A stretch of DNA of 64,000 nucleotides from JACZYA01 sp965247455 (GCA_965247455.1 CBDFHE010000017.1:248001-312000); one strand, 5' to 3'. Positions 33,689-43,264 are shown, numbered from the stretch's first letter. A program made the numbers and translations. The notes: generated by a model not told the origin, from the sequence alone.

Positions 33689-35134
33689 ATGGCTGTACTG
33701 GTTGATGCGAGAAGGTCCTTATTGAAGCCAGGTTTTCCAGTTGTGCTCGTGGGCATTGCGATTGTTTTAGGTCTTAGTATTCTCGCAGTTCAAATCGAGC
33801 TTTTGATACTGTTATGGAGTTCGTCCGTTGTCTTATTTTCTTCGCTCTGGTTGATGCAAAGGACCATCCGAGTTCTTGATTTTCGCCGGCTCACTATCCC
33901 CGCTTTTTGGTATTACAGCTATCTTAGTATGATTTGGATACCCGCCTTTCTCATATTCTTTAAGGTTACCCCGTATGGCTATGCATATCAAATTCAGCCA
34001 GGACCACATCTGTATACATTTCTTTTTGCCGCTCAAAGCATATTGATCACCGTGCCCCTAGGGATTTTCCTCACGAATAAGCTGTTGCATTTTGAAAAAG
34101 ACGAAATTGAAAGGTATTTTGGGAGATCCCCACAGCAAGGGAGCTCCGTCAGCCCGGTTAGTTATTCCCTGTTTTTGAGCGGAGCTATCGCCCTTACACT
34201 TTATTACTTCTTCGAAGTGAGACAGCTACCAGTCCTCGAGATGTTTAGGGACCCGGGAGACTTCAGATACCTGACAAAGCTAAGACAGGAATCTTTTTCG
34301 GCATTGGAGTCGCCCTTTGTTTATGCATACTCTGTTCTCAGAGAAGTCGTGTACCCTTTCTTGATCGCTGTTTCATTTGGTTGTTATTTGCACACTCGTC
34401 GAGCAATCTGGCTCTTTTTGTTCATCACGACCCTCATCATCGGACTTCTCTATGCTTCGACCTCTATTGCCCGCGGTCCTGTGGCAACGATGTTCCTGGT
34501 CTTGGCCTTTTGCTATTATCTATGGAAGCCTGCTAAGCTTTCACTTCGCAATGTTATGCTGACGCTTGCTTTCATATTTTCTTTTCCCGTTGCGGTGACT
34601 ATTCTCACCAGGTCCGGTTGGACCCTTCTCGATGCCTTGAAGGCCATCGGAATCAGACTATTCTACCTTCCCTCGTATGTCGCTCATCTTTACTTCGAAC
34701 TAATCCCATTCGAAGTGGGGTACCAGTATGGAGCCACGAGTGGGAAACTAGCCTGGCTGTTCGGGATGGAGTACTTTAACATTGGCCAGTACGTTCTCCT
34801 GCGTATTTACCCCAATGCACCACTATCCGGGAACGCGGGCGGAGCATTTTTCGCGGACTTTTATGCAAATTTTGGAATTCCCGGTGTGTTGTTTGGAGGA
34901 GTGTTGTTTGGTGTCATCATGCAGGGACTGCAGATCTTGCTCTTGAGGCAGGAGAAGTCGATTGCCAGCATAGCAGTCTACGCATTTTTGTTTTATGCTT
35001 TTTGGATGACGACTTCTCGCCATTTGCAAACAGTGCTGCTATCCACGGGTGTATTGTTTGTCCTCCTTTTCTGGTGGACCCTTGCGATAGGCGACGAAAT
35101 CCTGAAACGCGCTCGCTCGAAAACTTATGCCTAG
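33689..35134 (+). CDS. Wzy-like oligosaccharide repeat-unit polymerase
   Basis: 481-residue membrane protein with about 11-12 hydrophobic helices and a long loop near two thirds of its length, the normal build of O-antigen/EPS polymerases. Sequence conservation in this family is low, so the call rests on topology and position between glycosyltransferase genes. SGNAGGAFFADFYANFGIPG near the C-terminus resembles the GxxGxxFxxxxxxFG motif seen in many such polymerases. ATG 33689 chosen over TTG 33668; neither has a strong ribosome site. It would join flipped repeat units in the periplasm. Confidence 0.75.
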   Translation: MAVLVDARRSLLKPGFPVVLVGIAIVLGLSILAVQIELLILLWSSSVVLFSSLWLMQRTIRVLDFRRLTIPAFWYYSYLSMIWIPAFLIFFKVTPYGYAYQIQPGPHLYTFLFAAQSILITVPLGIFLTNKLLHFEKDEIERYFGRSPQQGSSVSPVSYSLFLSGAIALTLYYFFEVRQLPVLEMFRDPGDFRYLTKLRQESFSALESPFVYAYSVLREVVYPFLIAVSFGCYLHTRRAIWLFLFITTLIIGLLYASTSIARGPVATMFLVLAFCYYLWKPAKLSLRNVMLTLAFIFSFPVAVTILTRSGWTLLDALKAIGIRLFYLPSYVAHLYFELIPFEVGYQYGATSGKLAWLFGMEYFNIGQYVLLRIYPNAPLSGNAGGAFFADFYANFGIPGVLFGGVLFGVIMQGLQILLLRQEKSIASIAVYAFLFYAFWMTTSRHLQTVLLSTGVLFVLLFWWTLAIGDEILKRARSKTYA

Positions 35135-35151
35135 CACTTGCGCTCAAGAAC

Positions 35152-36273
35152 ATGCTCATGCCTCCAGAGTCTCCTGAAAACAAGGCCGCCAGAGGCGCTC
35201 AAGGGGAGAACCTTGCGCAAGAGAGGTGCCTGAGTAGCGTGAAGGGTGGAGTAACAGTCAGCGTGATTCTTCCGACGCGCAATGAAGGGCGAGAGATTGC
35301 TGCCTGCCTGGATTCGATCGTAGCGAATGATTACCCGAAGGATTTGATCGAAGTTCTTGTGGCGGACGGAATGAGTGAGGATGGAACACGAGCCATAGTC
35401 CAAGAGTTTGTTGATCACTATTCCTTTATTCGGCTCCTGGATAATCCCAAGAAGATTGCGTCAACTGCGCTCAATATCGGGATTAAGAATGCCAGAGGCA
35501 GTATCATCATGAGGATGGATGCGCACAATGCCTATCCCCCCAACTATATCTCTGGGCTGATCACTTGGCTTGAGAGGAGCGGAGCTGATAATGTCGGTGG
35601 CCTGTGCATCACGCGCCCTGGCAACGACACGCCCCTAGCGCGGGCGATAGCGATTGGTTTATCGCATCCTTTCGGGGTCGGTAATTCGTATTTTCGAATC
35701 GGTGTGTCCGAACCGCGTTGGGTTGACACTGTACCGTTCGGGTGCTACCGGAGGGAGATTTTTGACCGTATTGGGATGTTCGACGAAGATTTGGTGAGGA
35801 ATCAGGATGATGAGTTTAACCTGCGGCTTATCAAACGGGGAGGTCGCATTCTACTAGTACCGAATATTATTTCCTATTACCATGCCAGGGGGTCACTTGC
35901 GAAGCTTTGGCGATTATATTATCAATATGGGTACTTCAAGCCACTCGTTGTGAGAAAGGTAGGAGGTGTTCTGACCGTTCGGCAGGTGATTCCTGCGACG
36001 TTTATTCTAGGTCTGCTCGTAGCCGGGATGCTGGCGCCGTGGTATTCCAGCGTGAGTACAGCCCTAGGAGTAGTTGTCCTCTCCTATGTCGCGACAGTTG
36101 TGGGCTGTTCGGCCTTCGTCATGTTTAAGCGAAGGTTGAGAGCTGCCCTTTTGCTCCCCATCGTGTTTCCGGTGCTGCACGTGAGTTACGGGTTGGGGTT
36201 CCTGAAGGGAATGTTGAATTTTCTCGTTCTAAGGCGGGTGCCGGAAGCTGCCCGGATCCCGATCACCAGGTGA
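35152..36273 (+). CDS. Family 2 glycosyltransferase (ExoA-like)
   Basis: 373 residues. The GT2 domain begins VTVSVILPTRNEGREIAACL, has VLVADGMSEDGT and IIMRMDAHNAYPPNY (DxD-type metal site MDA) and NQDDEFNLRLIKRGG (catalytic ED-like motif). Two to three membrane helices follow (about 285-350), as in the succinoglycan glucosyltransferase ExoA. ATG 35152 sits 17 bases after the polymerase stop; a long open stretch before it overlaps that gene and is not used. Sugar unknown. Confidence 0.85.
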   Translation: MLMPPESPENKAARGAQGENLAQERCLSSVKGGVTVSVILPTRNEGREIAACLDSIVANDYPKDLIEVLVADGMSEDGTRAIVQEFVDHYSFIRLLDNPKKIASTALNIGIKNARGSIIMRMDAHNAYPPNYISGLITWLERSGADNVGGLCITRPGNDTPLARAIAIGLSHPFGVGNSYFRIGVSEPRWVDTVPFGCYRREIFDRIGMFDEDLVRNQDDEFNLRLIKRGGRILLVPNIISYYHARGSLAKLWRLYYQYGYFKPLVVRKVGGVLTVRQVIPATFILGLLVAGMLAPWYSSVSTALGVVVLSYVATVVGCSAFVMFKRRLRAALLLPIVFPVLHVSYGLGFLKGMLNFLVLRRVPEAARIPITR

Positions 36274-36427
36274 TGATTCGGTTGCCATAATAAATCATCG
36301 GCGCTGTGAGATTCCTCCAGGTATGAGTTAGCTCGGCTCCGAGCAAGTTCGGCTGGGTGGAAAGTCGGAGGAGAGGGAAGAGAAACTTCCGATCTCAGTG
36401 GAAGACGACGCTCTGTGATTGCGTGCC

Positions 36428-37132
36428 ATGGTCACGACAGATGGCGAAATCGCTCGCATCAAAGTTGCCTACGCTCGACGTAGGCAGAATGTTCCCGGAG
36501 GCTTGTATTCTCGCTTTAACTCGGGACACCTGTTCATGCTCCAGAACCGCGAGCGGCATCTGCTTTCCCTATTGGCGGTGCACGGGTGGGTGAATCTCGA
36601 AGCAGCGAAGATCCTCGATGTCGGATGTGGTACCGGGCAGGGCATTCGCAACTTTATTGAGTGGGGTGCACGCCCGGGAACCATCACGGGAATCGACCTA
36701 CTGCCTGAGCGTGTTGCTGAAGCCCGCCGGTTGTGTCTTCCGTCGGTGAGAATCGAATGCGGGAATGCCGAGGAGCTTCCTTTTGGTGAAGCCACATTCG
36801 ATTTGGTCCACCAGGCGACCGTGTTCACTTCAATCCTTGATTCGATCATGAAACGCAGAATGGCCATGGAGATGGTGCGTGTGCTGAAACCTGACGGGCT
36901 GATCCTGTGGTATGACCTCTGTGTGAATAATCCTCGAAACCCAGACGTGGGCGCCGTGACCCGGAAGGAGATTAACAAACTCTTTCCCAATTGTCGGATT
37001 TTTCTGAGGAGGATCACGCTAGCCCCCCCTTTGGTCCGAATATTTGCCCCGTATTCCTGGGTCCTGTGTCAAGCGTTATCATCAATTCCATTGCTCTGTA
37101 CGCATTACCAGGGGGTCATTCGAAAAAAATAA
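36428..37132 (+). CDS. Class I SAM-dependent methyltransferase
   Basis: 234 residues with a complete class I core: AKILDVGCGTGQGIRNFIEW (motif I), TGIDLLPERVAEAR, ECGNAEELPFGEATFDLVHQ and MVRVLKPDGLILWYDLC. The typical use in such a locus is sugar O- or N-methylation. ATG 36428; no strong ribosome site. The 150-base gap before it has nothing recognisable. The next gene begins 4 bases after the stop. Confidence 0.82.
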   Translation: MVTTDGEIARIKVAYARRRQNVPGGLYSRFNSGHLFMLQNRERHLLSLLAVHGWVNLEAAKILDVGCGTGQGIRNFIEWGARPGTITGIDLLPERVAEARRLCLPSVRIECGNAEELPFGEATFDLVHQATVFTSILDSIMKRRMAMEMVRVLKPDGLILWYDLCVNNPRNPDVGAVTRKEINKLFPNCRIFLRRITLAPPLVRIFAPYSWVLCQALSSIPLLCTHYQGVIRKK

Positions 37133-37136
37133 GGAT

Positions 37137-38297
37137 ATGCGCCAAGACTTTCTTCCCTTTCATGTTCCGAGCCTTGGTGAAGCCGAGGTGAATGCCGTGG
37201 TGGAGGTAATGCGTTCGGGCTGGCTGACGATGGGACCGAAGACATTTGAGTTTGAGCAGCAATTTGCGCATTACGCTGGTGCTCGACATGCTGTGGCAGT
37301 TTCATCTTGCACAGCGGCTTTGAAGCTCGCGCTTGAGGCCGTCGGTTTTCAACGAGGGGATGAAGTGCTTATTCCCACCACCACCTTCACCGCCACGGCC
37401 GAGGTTGTATGCCACTTGGGCGGGCGCCCGGTCCTCGTAGACATCGACCCAATCACAATGAATATGGATCCTGAAGATGCTGCACGGAGGATGACGCCGC
37501 AAACGCGCGCTCTCATTCCTGTCCATCTTGCTGGACAGCCATGTGATATGGAGGAAATCCAGCTGTTCGCGAGACAGCACAAACTCCGTGTTATCGAGGA
37601 CGCGGCCCATGCTTTGCCAGCGAGCTACCGAGGGCAGCGCATTGGCTCAATCAGTGAGTTGACCGCCTTCAGCTTTTACGTAACCAAGCCGTTGACCACG
37701 GGTGAAGGCGGGATGGTGACAACAGAGGATGAAGAACTCGCGAACCGGATGCGCTTGATGCGGCTACACGGTATTAGCCGCGACGCTTGGAAACGATATA
37801 CTGCCGAGGGTTCTTGGCGATACCAAGTTCTTGTGGCAGGTTACAAATGTAACATGACCGATTTGCAGGCAGCATTGGGGCTCGTCCAACTCTCAAAATG
37901 CGATAGGCTTTGGGCTGTTCGCAGTCGGATTGCCGAGCGGTACACAAATGTTTTTCGGTCAGTGGAGGGCCTGGAAGTTCCCAAAGTCCGTGAGGGGAGG
38001 GAGTCGGCTTGGCATCTGTACATTTTACGGCTCCAATCAGAAAGACTAAGAATCAAACGTGATACCTTTATTGAGGAACTCAAGAGGCGGGGCGTCGGAA
38101 CCAGTGTTCATTTCATTCCTTTACACTTGCAGCCATACTACCAAAACACATTTGGCTATAGACAGGGTGACTTTCCGCGGGCCGAGCGTGAGTTCTATCG
38201 CTGTCTTTCACTGCCAATTTATCCGAGTATGAGCACCGAGGACGTTGATCGTGTGATCGCGGCGGTTAATGAAATCACCCGCGCCCATGCGAAGTAG
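37137..38297 (+). CDS. DegT/DnrJ/EryC1/StrS-family aminotransferase
   Basis: 386-residue PLP enzyme that makes amino sugars from nucleotide-linked keto sugars. FHVPSLGEAEVNAVVEVMRS, AVAVSSCTAALKLALEA, IEDAAHALPASYRG (Asp pairing with the PLP nitrogen) and FSFYVTKPLTTGEGGMV (PLP lysine) are all present. It would use the 4-keto sugar from the dehydratase encoded two genes downstream (inference). ATG 37137 follows AAGGAT closely. Six bases separate it from the initiating transferase. Confidence 0.92.
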   Translation: MRQDFLPFHVPSLGEAEVNAVVEVMRSGWLTMGPKTFEFEQQFAHYAGARHAVAVSSCTAALKLALEAVGFQRGDEVLIPTTTFTATAEVVCHLGGRPVLVDIDPITMNMDPEDAARRMTPQTRALIPVHLAGQPCDMEEIQLFARQHKLRVIEDAAHALPASYRGQRIGSISELTAFSFYVTKPLTTGEGGMVTTEDEELANRMRLMRLHGISRDAWKRYTAEGSWRYQVLVAGYKCNMTDLQAALGLVQLSKCDRLWAVRSRIAERYTNVFRSVEGLEVPKVREGRESAWHLYILRLQSERLRIKRDTFIEELKRRGVGTSVHFIPLHLQPYYQNTFGYRQGDFPRAEREFYRCLSLPIYPSMSTEDVDRVIAAVNEITRAHAK

Positions 38298-38302
38298 GGA
38301 CT

Positions 38303-39028
38303 ATGTTAATGCAAGTGCCGCACAGCCGAGTCGACACTCCTGGCGAGCCTTGTAGTGAAATAGCAAGCCGGTTGTCAGAGTCAAAGGTGACAGGGGGTGG
38401 ATTTTATTGTCGGGCAGGGAAACGCTTGCTTGATTTGGGCATCGCATCTGTTGGGCTGGTTTTGCTAGTGCCGCTATTCGCACTCTGTGCTGCTGTCATT
38501 AAATTCAGTTCTCTGGGGCCAATATTCTTCCGACAATACCGTGTTGGAAGGTATGGGCGGCTGTTCCACATATTGAAGTTCCGTTCTATGGTGGCTGGTG
38601 CCGAGCGGGTTGGGCTAGGCATTACTTCTTCAGGTGATACTCGGGTGACACGTGCCGGAACTACCTTGCGGCGGCTGAAGATAGATGAACTGCCCCAGCT
38701 TTGGAATGTTTTGAAGGGCGAGATGAGCTTGGTCGGTCCCAGGCCGGAATTACCTGAATACGTAGCAAACTATGACCCACAACAACGCCGTGTCTTAGAC
38801 GTTCGTCCCGGCATAACGGATATTGCCTCGATCCGTTTTCGGCACGAGGAAGAACTTCTTCGTCGTAGCCCGGATCCCGATCGATTCTATCGAGAAGTGC
38901 TTCTGCCCCAAAAGTTGGCGTTGAACTTGGAATACACGCAAAAGATATCACTTTCCTTTGACGTATATTTGATCTTCCAAACACTAGTATCGCTTTTCTT
39001 TTCATTCCGACCTTTGGAAAGAAGGTAA
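38303..39028 (+). CDS. Initiating phosphoglycosyl transferase (bacterial sugar transferase)
   Basis: 241 residues. It adds the first sugar-phosphate to undecaprenyl phosphate at the inner membrane. One re-entrant hydrophobic segment (about 42-64) is followed by GPIFFRQYRVGRYGRLFHIL, FRSMV, RRLKIDELPQLWNVLKGEMS and LVGPRPELPEYV, the standard catalytic core with the Asp-Glu dyad. It has the short PglC/WecP-like form without the extra N-terminal helices of WbaP. Possible first sugar: a diamino or deoxy-amino sugar made by the neighbours. Confidence 0.92.
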   Translation: MLMQVPHSRVDTPGEPCSEIASRLSESKVTGGGFYCRAGKRLLDLGIASVGLVLLVPLFALCAAVIKFSSLGPIFFRQYRVGRYGRLFHILKFRSMVAGAERVGLGITSSGDTRVTRAGTTLRRLKIDELPQLWNVLKGEMSLVGPRPELPEYVANYDPQQRRVLDVRPGITDIASIRFRHEEELLRRSPDPDRFYREVLLPQKLALNLEYTQKISLSFDVYLIFQTLVSLFFSFRPLERR

Positions 39029-39035
39029 AGTTAAA

Positions 39036-40922
39036 GTGAAGTTGCAGTACGATATTTATTCAAGAGCGAATCAATACGTCGTTGACGGCGTGATTGTTGG
39101 CGTTTCTTTCTTATTGGCCTATCTGCTTCGCTTCGAAGGCCAGGTCCCAGAGGCACATCGGCTCCAGATGTGGGCGCTTCTGCCTATCGTCATTGTGAGC
39201 CGCCTGTCGGTTAATGTTATCTTTCGCATCTATCGGCAAATTTGGCGGTATATAAGCATAGGAGACGCGTTTAGAATTCTTCTCTCCTATACAACGGTTT
39301 CAGCGGTGCTGCTTCTGTTTCGCCTCGGACTGCCCGCGCGTTGGGCACTTTATCGTGTTCCGTTAAGCATAATCGCAATGGAATTCTTGGTCTCTCTCTA
39401 CGGCGCAGAGGGCGTCCGGATCCTCCGCCGGATTCTCTATCAGTGGGAATTGCGGCGTGACTCAAACCTTGGAAAGAAAAAGCGACTGCTCCTTGTGGGT
39501 GCTGGGAACGCTGGGGTAATTGCAGCGAAGGAGTTGAGCCTTCGCCCTGATATTGAGATTGTGGGCTTCGTGGAGGACTTTCCGAAAATACAGGGCTCGC
39601 GGATTGCGGGTTTCCCCATACTCGGGCCCACTGGCAGAATAACTGAGCTAGTACGCAAACACGGTGTGGACGAAGTCGTCCTGTGCCTTGCTCGAGCGCC
39701 GGTCGCAACTCTGAAGCGTCTGTGGCGGCTCTGCGAAGGAACTCCGGCTCGAACTCTGATTATTCCCACCCTCCACGAGATCTTTGACCGCGAAGTAGGA
39801 ATCAGTCGCCTTCGCGAGATCAAGATCGAAGACCTCCTGAGTCGCGAAGCTGTGGAACTGTCTTCGGCTACCCCTGAAGTTTCAGCCACCTTCCGTGATA
39901 AACGAATTCTTGTAACCGGAGCGGCAGGATCAATAGGGTCTGAGCTTGTTCGCCAGCTTGCTGATCTCGAACCTGCATGCCTACTTCTGCTCGATAAAGA
40001 TGAGAATGCGCTCTTCGAGAGAGAGCTCGAATTGAAGGCCCGCATTCCAAGGGTAGCTTTCAAGATTCTCGTTGCGGATATCCGGTTCGAGCAACGTCTT
40101 CACAAGATATTCGACCAGTATCATCCGGAGGTTGTGTTTCACGCCGCAGCGTACAAGCAAGTTCCTCTGATGGAAGTGAATCAATCTGAAGCCATTCTTA
40201 ACAACGTATTTGGGACATACAACTTGGTCCAACTTGCCATCGAGTATGAAGTTGAGCGTTTAGTCTTTATATCCACCGACAAGGCAGTCAAACCAGCCAG
40301 CATAATGGGGGCCAGCAAGAGACTGGGGGAGTTGGTGATCCAAGCGGAAGCAGACAGATACAAAGCGTCTTTCTGCTGTGTTCGTTTTGGCAACGTAATG
40401 GCTAGTCGCAGCAGCGTTATCCCCCTTTTCCAGAGACAGATCGCCGCTGGCGGGCCTGTTACTCTAACGCACCCAGAAATGCAGCGGTTTTTTATGACGA
40501 TTCCGGAAGCTGCACAACTTGTGATTCAGGCCGGTACACTTGCCGAAAACGCGTCAACTTATGTCTTGGACATGGGTGACCTGGTCCGCGTTGGCGACCT
40601 CGCGCGCGATTTGATTGAGCTATCTGGGCTGCGGCCGAATCAGGATATTCAGATCGATATCGTCGGGCTGCGTCCAGGCGAGAAGCTAACTGAGGAGCTA
40701 GTGGGTGATGGGGAATCCCTGGAGCCGACTCGAGTGCCCAGGATCCTTGCGGTCACTAGCAATGGTAGTTTAGACGTGAAACGCTTTGAAGTCCTTCTAG
40801 GCTGCTTGCGAAAGGCGTCAGAACAAGACGATGTCGCCGGAATCCGCCTGTTGTTGCGTGACCTGAGTATTGGGTACGATCCGTCACCCCCAAAAGAAAT
40901 TCATAAGCCAATTGCAAAATGA
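39036..40922 (+). CDS. Membrane-bound nucleotide-sugar 4,6-dehydratase (WbpM/CapD/FlaA1 type)
   Basis: 628 residues: four N-terminal membrane helices, a CoA-binding-like Rossmann domain (KKRLLLVGAGNAGVIAAKEL) and a C-terminal SDR domain (KRILVTGAAGSIGSELVRQL, HAAAYKQVPLMEVN, FISTDKAVKPASIMGASKRL, with Met and Lys where most SDRs have Tyr and Lys). It converts UDP-GlcNAc to a 4-keto-6-deoxy sugar. GTG 39036 is used, with GAAGGTAAAG upstream. Last gene of the polysaccharide run; the substrate is assumed from the family. Confidence 0.92.
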   Translation: MKLQYDIYSRANQYVVDGVIVGVSFLLAYLLRFEGQVPEAHRLQMWALLPIVIVSRLSVNVIFRIYRQIWRYISIGDAFRILLSYTTVSAVLLLFRLGLPARWALYRVPLSIIAMEFLVSLYGAEGVRILRRILYQWELRRDSNLGKKKRLLLVGAGNAGVIAAKELSLRPDIEIVGFVEDFPKIQGSRIAGFPILGPTGRITELVRKHGVDEVVLCLARAPVATLKRLWRLCEGTPARTLIIPTLHEIFDREVGISRLREIKIEDLLSREAVELSSATPEVSATFRDKRILVTGAAGSIGSELVRQLADLEPACLLLLDKDENALFERELELKARIPRVAFKILVADIRFEQRLHKIFDQYHPEVVFHAAAYKQVPLMEVNQSEAILNNVFGTYNLVQLAIEYEVERLVFISTDKAVKPASIMGASKRLGELVIQAEADRYKASFCCVRFGNVMASRSSVIPLFQRQIAAGGPVTLTHPEMQRFFMTIPEAAQLVIQAGTLAENASTYVLDMGDLVRVGDLARDLIELSGLRPNQDIQIDIVGLRPGEKLTEELVGDGESLEPTRVPRILAVTSNGSLDVKRFEVLLGCLRKASEQDDVAGIRLLLRDLSIGYDPSPPKEIHKPIAK

Positions 40923-41070
40923 TGAGCAGCCAGGATGGTCTTGAAAGTTCGGGGCGTGTCCGGGGGTGTTTCAGAACTCCCGCTCTCAATTAACAAGATG
41001 CCGTTCCAGCTTCCGTTTAAATTCCTCCGGCGCAGCGCGGCGAGCGATAGGAGTAGAGTGGTGTCTTCTG

Positions 41071-41502
41071 CTAGTGGCGGCGGTGATGCCAACCCACTAG
41101 TGTTAGGGCAATCAAAGCTCCTGCGGTATCAATCCCTATATCTAGGACCGATCCAGTCCGCCTCGGCTCGAATGCCTGGTGAAATTCATCCAGTCCTGCA
41201 AAACCTACAGCCAGCAAGAACGATAGTGAGGCCCACTGCCAGCGGTAACCCGTGAGGGTATCTTGGCGAAAAGCGCGGTAGAGAAGCAGCGTAAAAACGC
41301 AGTACTCGACCACATGCGCTGTCTTCCGGACCCCGGCGTTCACCAGCTCAATTTTGTCTTGGCTGATACTAGGCAAGAAGTAGACCAGCATCGACCGCAA
41401 GATTCCCTCGGTTGACCCCTCGTGAAAGGCATCTGTCGAAAAGAGGGTGATCAGTGCCGCCCATGCTACCACCGGAAGCCAGTAGTGCAGGATTCTAGCC
41501 AT
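41071..41502 (-). CDS. VanZ-family membrane protein
   Basis: 143 residues with four hydrophobic helices. The family motifs are VRKTAHVVEYCVFTLLLYRA (the conserved KxxHxxEY segment) and AGLDEFHQAFEPRRTGSVLD (DExxQxFxPxRxxxxxD). Family members include VanZ (teicoplanin resistance), but most occur in surface-polysaccharide regions with unknown role. It points against the locus it borders. The 148 bases to the end of the dehydratase gene hold no gene I can support. Confidence 0.85.
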   Translation of the reverse strand: MARILHYWLPVVAWAALITLFSTDAFHEGSTEGILRSMLVYFLPSISQDKIELVNAGVRKTAHVVEYCVFTLLLYRAFRQDTLTGYRWQWASLSFLLAVGFAGLDEFHQAFEPRRTGSVLDIGIDTAGALIALTLVGWHHRRH

Positions 41503-41562
41503 CAGAAAGGGGACTCTAGCTGTCGGAGGGGGTTCGAATCAACCATCTGATCTCGGTCAGTC

Positions 41563-41823
41563 CTACTCAAACTCTTCCCAGGGGGCAGCTCTGGCCTTCT
41601 GGAAATGTACATCTTGGTGGCAAGTGGCACAGAGGGTGATTAGGTTTTGCTCGGTATCGTCGCCGAGGCGGCCCCGGGGGTGGATGTGATGAATCTGGAG
41701 GTCGGTAGAGCGGCCGCAGGATTGGCAGCGCCAAGCGTCGCGCTCTAGCACCTGCTGGCATAGGTGGCGGTAAGAGTCCGGGTCGAGGCGGAGCCGGGGC
41801 CGGCGCGGGAGCAAGCGAGTCAC
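41563..41823 (-). CDS. HNH endonuclease-domain protein
   Basis: 86 residues, almost only an HNH domain: YRHLCQQVLERDAWRCQSCG, then DLQIHHIHPRGRLGDD and NLITLCATCHQDVHF. Two CxxC pairs would bind structural zinc, and the HH and His near CHQDVH form the nuclease centre. ATG 41823 overlaps the previous gene's stop (ATGA). Such small HNH proteins occur in phages and mobile regions, fitting the adjacent Mu-like element. Confidence 0.85.
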   Translation of the reverse strand: MTRLLPRRPRLRLDPDSYRHLCQQVLERDAWRCQSCGRSTDLQIHHIHPRGRLGDDTEQNLITLCATCHQDVHFQKARAAPWEEFE

Positions 41824-42686
41824 GAGGTCTTTCTTAGCTGTTCCAAGAACTGCTTTTGCTGCGGCGGAGGTAGGAACTGATAGAGCCGAGAGATGGAGAA
41901 GAGCAGGGCATTGGGATTGCTGTTCTCAAGACTGGCGCCGCCCAGAAAGTCGGCACAGATCATCTCCAGGCAGTAGCCACGGGATTTGTCGGTGCCCAGC
42001 ATGAGAGCGGCCGTCTCCACGGCCTGCTCCACCACCGCCAGTTGGTCCCTGTAGAGCTTGAAGTAGATGATCTCCCAGGGCTCGGTCTCCTTGCCGGTCA
42101 GGTGGCGGCTGACCTCGCGCTTGAACTCCTCCTTCGGCAGCGACCGAGCTTTGTGCAGCCAGGTTGCACAATCGAAGCGCTGCCCCTCCGAGCGCGCCAC
42201 CTTGACCAGTTCGGCCGCCTTGGTCCAGCCCACCTGCTTCAGTTTCTTTCGAGCCTGCGGGGGCAGGTGCTCGTGGATGGCCATCAGGTAATAAGCCTTG
42301 CGCCGGGATTCGGGGAAGCGCTTCTCCAGCAACTCGTCGAAGGAGCTGAGATGGTCCAACCGCCAGTACTGGCCGGCCCGCACTTCGCACAGGTCGCTGG
42401 CTCCGGGTCGGCGGACGAGTTTGGCCTCGACAAGGTCTTGGTTGCCCAGGCACAGCCCCAGGCAGGAGCAGCTCAGGCAGCCGTTCTGGGGGAAACGGAT
42501 ACCGCTATGGGGAGGGAAGAGCCCAGCTTCGATTTGGGAGACGGTCTGCTCGACCAGCTGGGTGTATTGCTGGCGCTGCTCCTCGCTGATCGTGGTTCGC
42601 AGGTACTGGATTTCCGGCTGGCTCTTGCGCACGAACACCACCAGGGCCGCCTCGGCGATGCCGCTGACCCAGGAATAGCAGACCAA
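41820..42686 (-). pseudogene. 5'-truncated RecB/Cas4-like nuclease fused to a helical protein of unknown function
   Basis: The first ~85 residues resemble the C-terminal end of a PD-(D/E)XK nuclease: DPQLVCYSWVSGIAEAALVV, TISEEQRQQYTQLVEQTVSQ, and the Cys cluster NGCLSCSCLGLCLGNQ. The N-terminal catalytic part is missing, because the frame is closed at the left end of the Mu-like element (42700). From about residue 100, SSFDELLEKRFPESRRKAYY onward is a helical region that looks like a separate protein, perhaps DNA-binding (HTH-like YYLMAIHEHLPPQARKKLKQ). The joint may be a deletion scar. TTG 42686 is the only start. Confidence 0.45.
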
Positions 42687-42848
42687 CTGGGGGTCGAGAT
42701 GTTAGATCGTTAAGTAGTCTGGATTCGCGGTAGTTGGCGGTGGTTCGCGGGAATTGGTGGTAGTTTTTCTTTTTGTTGGAGTTGCGGCGGGATATGCTCC
42801 AGGGAGAAGTGAGAGGCGTGCGGGAATAGTCTGGAATTATACGGGGAA

Positions 42849-43028
42849 TGTCCCCGGTTCTTGACTTAACGCTTACTGAAAACAAAAGGCTTATTAAGAC
42901 TTAACGCTGAACTGTCGGCGCAAACCGGGGACAGGTAACAAGTTTCGAGGCAACCCACTGACAACATTAAAGATAAACCGGGGACAGGCTGCAATACGCT
43001 GGAAAAAACCGGGGACAAACCGGGGACA
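42849..43028. repeat. Cluster of AACCGGGGACA repeats near the left end
   Basis: AACCGGGGACA occurs at 42923-42933, 42976-42986, 43007-43017 and 43018-43028, and once inverted at 42849-42859. GACTTAACGCT also occurs twice (42863-42873 and 42898-42908). The remaining bases up to 43264 contain an open but start-less plus frame rich in Gly and Pro, ending at 43218; I do not call it a gene. Confidence 0.6.
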
Positions 43029-43264
43029 CAGTTTCAGAATCTGGAGAGGGAGGAGAGCCCACGAGCGGCTTCCCTCCCCCACCAGGACTGCGCCTGACGG
43101 ACTACCTGGGCGGGGGAGCGACCTACTACGAGGACCTCACAGCTAGGGACCCGAAGGAGGATCGTCCGAAGCCACCAGCTTCTTTTCTAACGGCGCGCGA
43201 CCCCATCGCGCCCCGTTAAGGGTCAACTACTGCCGCTCCCCTCAATCCCCAAAACCTTCTCCTC

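Noticed and set aside
40935..41255. 106-codon plus frame after the dehydratase gene
   Set aside because: Overlaps the VanZ gene on the other strand and shows no motif or ribosome site.
42942..43218. Start-less open plus frame through the AACCGGGGACA repeats
   Set aside because: No start codon, built partly from the short repeats, and no family recognised.
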